Below, one piece after another: positions 61,029 through 64,000 of a DNA stretch of 64,000 nt. A model generated the notes under the pieces. The model did not search any database. It was not told where the DNA came from and saw nothing but the letters and a program-made list of their open reading frames with translations. Both the position numbers and the translations under genes were made by a program. How positions within the stretch are numbered: position 1 is the first letter of the stretch; each line of letters starts with the position of its first letter. Location: contig NZ_QFFJ01000001.1 in NCBI RefSeq assembly GCF_003308995.1, positions 1,364,001-1,428,000 of the forward strand. The letters run 5' to 3'. This stretch comes from Chitinophaga flava. Lineage in GTDB: Bacteria; Bacteroidota; Bacteroidia; Chitinophagales; Chitinophagaceae.

Positions 61029-61478
61029 ATGAAGAAAATTCTCTTTTTGATCTTGGCCGCCGGTCTCTTCTATGCTTGTAAAAAGGATAAAATCGGCACC
61101 AAACCTTTGCTATCCTTCAAAAGTTATTCTGAAGACAGTATAACACCTACCACCAAAACCTTTGTACTCACCATGCGGGTGGAGGACGGTGACGGAGATA
61201 TTGAAGACAGCATCGCCGTGGCCATGTTCAAAGACAGTCAGCAAGCCACCAGCCACGATACCATCTGGACCTTCTATAAAATGCCTAACATCGGACAAAA
61301 CAGGGGCAACAAGGTGAAAGCCGACGTGATCATGCCATTCCAGGAAATTGACTTCGCCGCCGCCTACAACCCTGTTCCCAATGATAGCGCCCACTATATC
61401 GTGTTCCTCCGCGACAACGCCGGCAATTTCAGTGATACCATTCCCACACCAAAATTTCCGTTCCGGCGGAACAGATAG
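61029..61478 (+). CDS. Small lipoprotein of unknown function
   Basis: A 149-residue exported protein with lipobox LFYAC (Cys16). The mature part is one beta-rich domain (KTFVLTMRVEDGDGDIEDSI, AHYIVFLRDNAGNFSDTI) that resembles a fibronectin-III-like or cadherin-type fold; VEDGDGDIED could bind calcium. Such small lipoproteins with a DGDG segment are common in Bacteroidota, of unknown role. It is divergent from the LuxE-like gene and ends at a terminator. Confidence 0.75.
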   Translation: MKKILFLILAAGLFYACKKDKIGTKPLLSFKSYSEDSITPTTKTFVLTMRVEDGDGDIEDSIAVAMFKDSQQATSHDTIWTFYKMPNIGQNRGNKVKADVIMPFQEIDFAAAYNPVPNDSAHYIVFLRDNAGNFSDTIPTPKFPFRRNR

Positions 61479-61510
61479 TCTTTCAAAAGCCTTACATTTA
61501 CAAGATATCA

Positions 61511-61541
61511 GGGATTCCTTAAACGGAATCCTTTATTTTTT
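61511..61541 (+). terminator. Rho-independent terminator
   Basis: GGATTCC (61512-61518) pairs with GGAATCC (61525-61531), followed by a T-rich run, between the lipoprotein gene and the carboxylase gene. Confidence 0.8.
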
Positions 61542-61568
61542 AAAGCTTTATCATTCATTTTTCCACAT

Positions 61569-63107
61569 ATGAACAAGATCGAGGAATTACAGTCGAAGAT
61601 TAAAGAAGCTATGTTAGGTGGTGGCGAAGTACGGATCGCGTCACAGCATAAAAAAGGAAAACTGACCGCCCGCGAAAGGCTGCAACTCCTGATGGACGAA
61701 GGATCTTTCGAAGAACTGGATATGCTGGTGACCAACCGCAACAGAGGTATAACCACTGATCAGGAACAATTCCCCGGCGACGGCGTAGTTACAGGATATG
61801 GCACCATCAATGGCAGACTGACCTATGTCTTTTCACAGGATTTCACTGTATATGGCGGTAGCCTCTCCGAACCTCATGCCCGTAAAATATGCAAGATCAT
61901 GGACCTCGCCATGCAAAACGGCGCTCCGTTGATCGGTCTCAATGACAGTGGCGGCGCCCGTATCCAGGAAGGCGTGGTAAGCCTGGGCGGTTATGCTGAT
62001 ATCTTCTACCGCAACACCCGCGCCTCCGGCGTAATCCCACAGATATCCGCCATCATGGGCCCCTGCGCCGGCGGCGCCGTATACTCACCCGCCATCACCG
62101 ACTTCATCATGATGGTGGAACAAACCTCCTACATGTTCGTGACCGGCCCCAACGTGGTAAAAACCGTCACCCATGAAGAAGTGACTTCTGAAGAACTGGG
62201 CGGCGCCCAGACACATGCTACCAAAAGCGGCGTGACGCACTTCGCCTGCGCCAACGAAGTGGAATGCATACAAAACATCAAACAACTCCTGAGTTATATC
62301 CCGCAAAACTGCGAAGAAACAGCACCGGTATATCCTTACGAACCAGGCAACGAACTGCGGGACGCCCTCAACACCCTCATTCCGGCCAGTCCCAACCAGC
62401 CGTATGATATGAAGGAAGTCATCGCTCAGATCACCGATACCGACAGCTTCTTTGAAGTACATAAAGACTTTGCAGACAATATCATTGTAGGCTTTGCCCG
62501 CGTTGCCGGACGAAGCATCGGTATTGTGGCCAACCAGCCCGCTGTACTGGCCGGTGTACTCGATATCCACGCCTCTGTAAAAGGTGCCCGCTTTACCCGC
62601 TTCTGTGATGCCTTCAACATCCCGCTGCTGGTACTGGTAGACGTACCCGGATTCCTCCCCGGCACAGACCAGGAATGGAACGGTATCATCACCAACGGTG
62701 CCAAACTGCTCTATGCCCTCTGCGAAGCTACGGTACCCAAAATCACCATCACCACCCGTAAAGCCTACGGTGGCGCCTACTGTGTAATGAACTCCAAACA
62801 TATCGGAGCCGATCTCAACTACGCCTTCCCGCAAGCCGAGATTGCAGTTATGGGAGCCAAAGGCGCCGTAGAGATCATCTACAAAAAGGAAATCGATACC
62901 GCTGCAGACCCGGAAACACGCACCACTGAACTGGTGACAGATTACACCGACCGGTTTGCCAACCCGTACCTGGCCGCAGAAAAAGGTTATATCGATGAAG
63001 TCATCATCCCGGAACAAGCCCGCGCCAAACTTATCAAAGGCTTTAAAATGCTGGAAAATAAAGTGGTGAATATGCCCAGAAAAAAACACGGTAATATACC
63101 TTTGTAA
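61569..63107 (+). CDS. Acyl-CoA carboxylase carboxyltransferase (beta) subunit
   Basis: A 512-residue carboxyltransferase of the propionyl-/methylmalonyl-CoA family. The N-terminal half has KGKLTARERLQLLMDEGSF, the acyl-CoA site LNDSGGARIQEGVVSLGG and oxyanion GPCAGGAVYSPA; the C-terminal half has LVDVPGFLPGTDQEWNGII and TRKAYGGAYCVMNSKHIGAD, YAFPQAEIAVMGAKGAVEII. It transfers carboxyl from carboxybiotin to propionyl-CoA, or forms a decarboxylase complex. The biotin-carrying and biotin-carboxylase subunits are not in this window. A repeat follows the stop. Confidence 0.95.
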   Translation: MNKIEELQSKIKEAMLGGGEVRIASQHKKGKLTARERLQLLMDEGSFEELDMLVTNRNRGITTDQEQFPGDGVVTGYGTINGRLTYVFSQDFTVYGGSLSEPHARKICKIMDLAMQNGAPLIGLNDSGGARIQEGVVSLGGYADIFYRNTRASGVIPQISAIMGPCAGGAVYSPAITDFIMMVEQTSYMFVTGPNVVKTVTHEEVTSEELGGAQTHATKSGVTHFACANEVECIQNIKQLLSYIPQNCEETAPVYPYEPGNELRDALNTLIPASPNQPYDMKEVIAQITDTDSFFEVHKDFADNIIVGFARVAGRSIGIVANQPAVLAGVLDIHASVKGARFTRFCDAFNIPLLVLVDVPGFLPGTDQEWNGIITNGAKLLYALCEATVPKITITTRKAYGGAYCVMNSKHIGADLNYAFPQAEIAVMGAKGAVEIIYKKEIDTAADPETRTTELVTDYTDRFANPYLAAEKGYIDEVIIPEQARAKLIKGFKMLENKVVNMPRKKHGNIPL

Positions 63108-63114
63108 CTAATTA

Positions 63115-63194
63115 GGAATTACGAATTACGAATTACAAACGCAGGCTCCCGGGCCCCCTTGTAATTCGTAATTCGCTATTCGTAATTCGTAATT
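63115..63194. repeat. AT-rich intergenic inverted repeat
   Basis: Left arm 63115-63138 (GAATTACGAATTACGAATTAC) and right arm 63161-63194 (GTAATTCGTAATTC and a second copy) around a GC-rich loop; the same family as at 59806. It separates the carboxylase gene from the UbiA-like gene. Confidence 0.75.
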
Positions 63195-63201
63195 GTTTTC
63201 T

Positions 63202-64000
63202 ATGCGGTCCGTTTTTAACTTTTTCCTTTTCACCTCCCTCTTTATTGCACTTTGCGCACTGCTGATGATATGGCAGACTAACCAGTTACTTCATCTGGAT
63301 TATCCGCATTGTACCTTTTATCTGTTCGTATTTTTTTCCACTATCTGTAGTTATAATTTTCACTGGTACCTGACACCTGGCACCTACTCCTCTTCAGAAC
63401 GGCTGCAGTGGGGTGAACGGCATCGTACCATGATGCTTGTGTTTTGTGGAATAGGCCTGGCAGGCGCCCTTTTTTATTTCTGGCAACTGCGGGAACACTG
63501 GATGGCCCTCAGCGGAGGCGCTTTCCTCACCTTCCTCTACTCCGCTCCCAAGGTGCCACACAAAACATTTACCTGGCTGCGTAAAATCGCGATCGGTAAA
63601 ACCCTGTTTCTGACAGCAGTATGGACCTATGTAACTACGCTGCTGCCAGCACTGGTAGCCAATCTGGGCTTCTCCTGGGCGCTGCTTTTTTTTACAGTGC
63701 ACCGCTTCCTGCTGATTTATGCGATCTGTATCTTGTTTGACTACCGCGACCTGGAATCCGATAAAAAAGAAGGTATCCGCAGCCTGATCACTTACCTCGA
63801 CCTGAAAAACCTCAACCGCTTATATTACCTCACCCTGTTGTTGTCTGCTGTTGCTGCCGGCCTCCTGGGCCCGGAAACAACCATCCCCGTCATCGCTACC
63901 CTGATGGCGCCCGTAGTGATCACCGCTCTGCTCACCCGCAAAGCGCAGCACAACCCGTCAGATTATCTGTTCTACTTCGTACTCGATGGACTCATGGCCC
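63202..64000 (+). CDS. UbiA-like membrane protein (partial, runs off window)
   Basis: From ATG 63202-63204, 266 codons are open to the window end. Eight hydrophobic segments are visible. The cytoplasmic loop FDYRDLESDKKEGIRSL carries the second Asp-rich motif of UbiA prenyltransferases (DxxD...DxxxG), while the place of the first NDxxDxxxD motif reads SYNFHWYL, lacking those aspartates. It is therefore either a divergent UbiA homologue or an inactive one, a type I have seen in Bacteroidota genomes. The C-terminus is missing. Prenyl donor and acceptor unknown. Confidence 0.78.
   Translation, partial: MRSVFNFFLFTSLFIALCALLMIWQTNQLLHLDYPHCTFYLFVFFSTICSYNFHWYLTPGTYSSSERLQWGERHRTMMLVFCGIGLAGALFYFWQLREHWMALSGGAFLTFLYSAPKVPHKTFTWLRKIAIGKTLFLTAVWTYVTTLLPALVANLGFSWALLFFTVHRFLLIYAICILFDYRDLESDKKEGIRSLITYLDLKNLNRLYYLTLLLSAVAAGLLGPETTIPVIATLMAPVVITALLTRKAQHNPSDYLFYFVLDGLMA

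Noticed and set aside
62085..63089. Long minus-strand frame opposite the carboxylase subunit
   Set aside because: Antisense shadow of a strongly conserved plus-strand gene.

Overview
The window looks like a chromosome segment of a Bacteroidota bacterium, most likely a Chitinophaga-like member of the Chitinophagaceae. Pointers are a SusC/SusD pair behind an ECF sigma/FecR switch, many lipoproteins with Bacteroidota-type lipoboxes, DUF families typical of the phylum (DUF4142, DUF3472, PepSY-like), promoters of the TTG-N20-TAnnTTTG type and little use of Shine-Dalgarno sequences. The taxonomic guess rests on recognition, not on a search. No rRNA, tRNA, CRISPR array, insertion sequence or phage was seen.

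Bases 1-13389 hold the most notable content: one tight minus-strand operon of at least eleven genes, cut off at base 1, that reads as a biosynthetic gene cluster for a hydrazine-derived (N-N bond) metabolite. Its first three genes, an ornithine/lysine N-hydroxylase, a methionyl-tRNA-synthetase-like/cupin fusion and a DAO-type flavoenzyme, match the hydrazinoacetic-acid-forming machinery known from actinomycete pathways (s56-p1, triacsin, azaserine). They are followed by a discrete adenylating ligase, an amidohydrolase, a free-standing acyl carrier protein, a GNAT acyltransferase, a C45-type Ntn hydrolase/acyltransferase, a thioester-reductase/alpha-beta-hydrolase fusion with a Cys nucleophile, a large GNAT-like protein and a GMC oxidoreductase. 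The tailoring set differs from the clusters I know, so the product is probably undescribed.

Bases 14147-21055 carry small regulators and oxidoreductases (SnoaL-like, two AraC, HxlR with a divergent NAD(P)-dependent gene and a likely operator) and two secreted zinc metalloproteases. Bases 21157-27573 are SusD-SusC-FecR-ECF sigma. Bases 27832-30302 are Ada plus an MFS exporter. Bases 32901-40538 form a second unusual operon: an outer-membrane channel fused to a TIM-barrel glycosidase-like domain, an HlyD adaptor, a TackOD1 zinc protein, a family 2 glycosyltransferase and a beta-helix/propeller lipoprotein, read here as a glycan synthesis and export system. Bases 40754-46614 hold response regulators, a LytS/LytTR pair and an acyltransferase. 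Bases 46626-50680 hold a frameshifted membrane gene, a GH28 glycosidase, an SGNH-hydrolase remnant and a metallopeptidase-like gene whose 3' end recurs downstream as decayed repeats.

Bases 51007-53413 look like a nitrosative-stress group (group III truncated globin, RIC di-iron repair protein, Crp/Fnr regulator). Bases 55414-57819 are a complete hvf/buf-type RiPP operon: an exported EGKC-motif precursor, a DUF692 multinuclear iron oxidase, its DUF2063 partner and a DoxX protein, probably for copper handling. The window ends with a LuxE-like ligase, an acyl-CoA carboxylase beta subunit and a partial UbiA-like membrane protein, with AT-rich inverted intergenic repeats between them.
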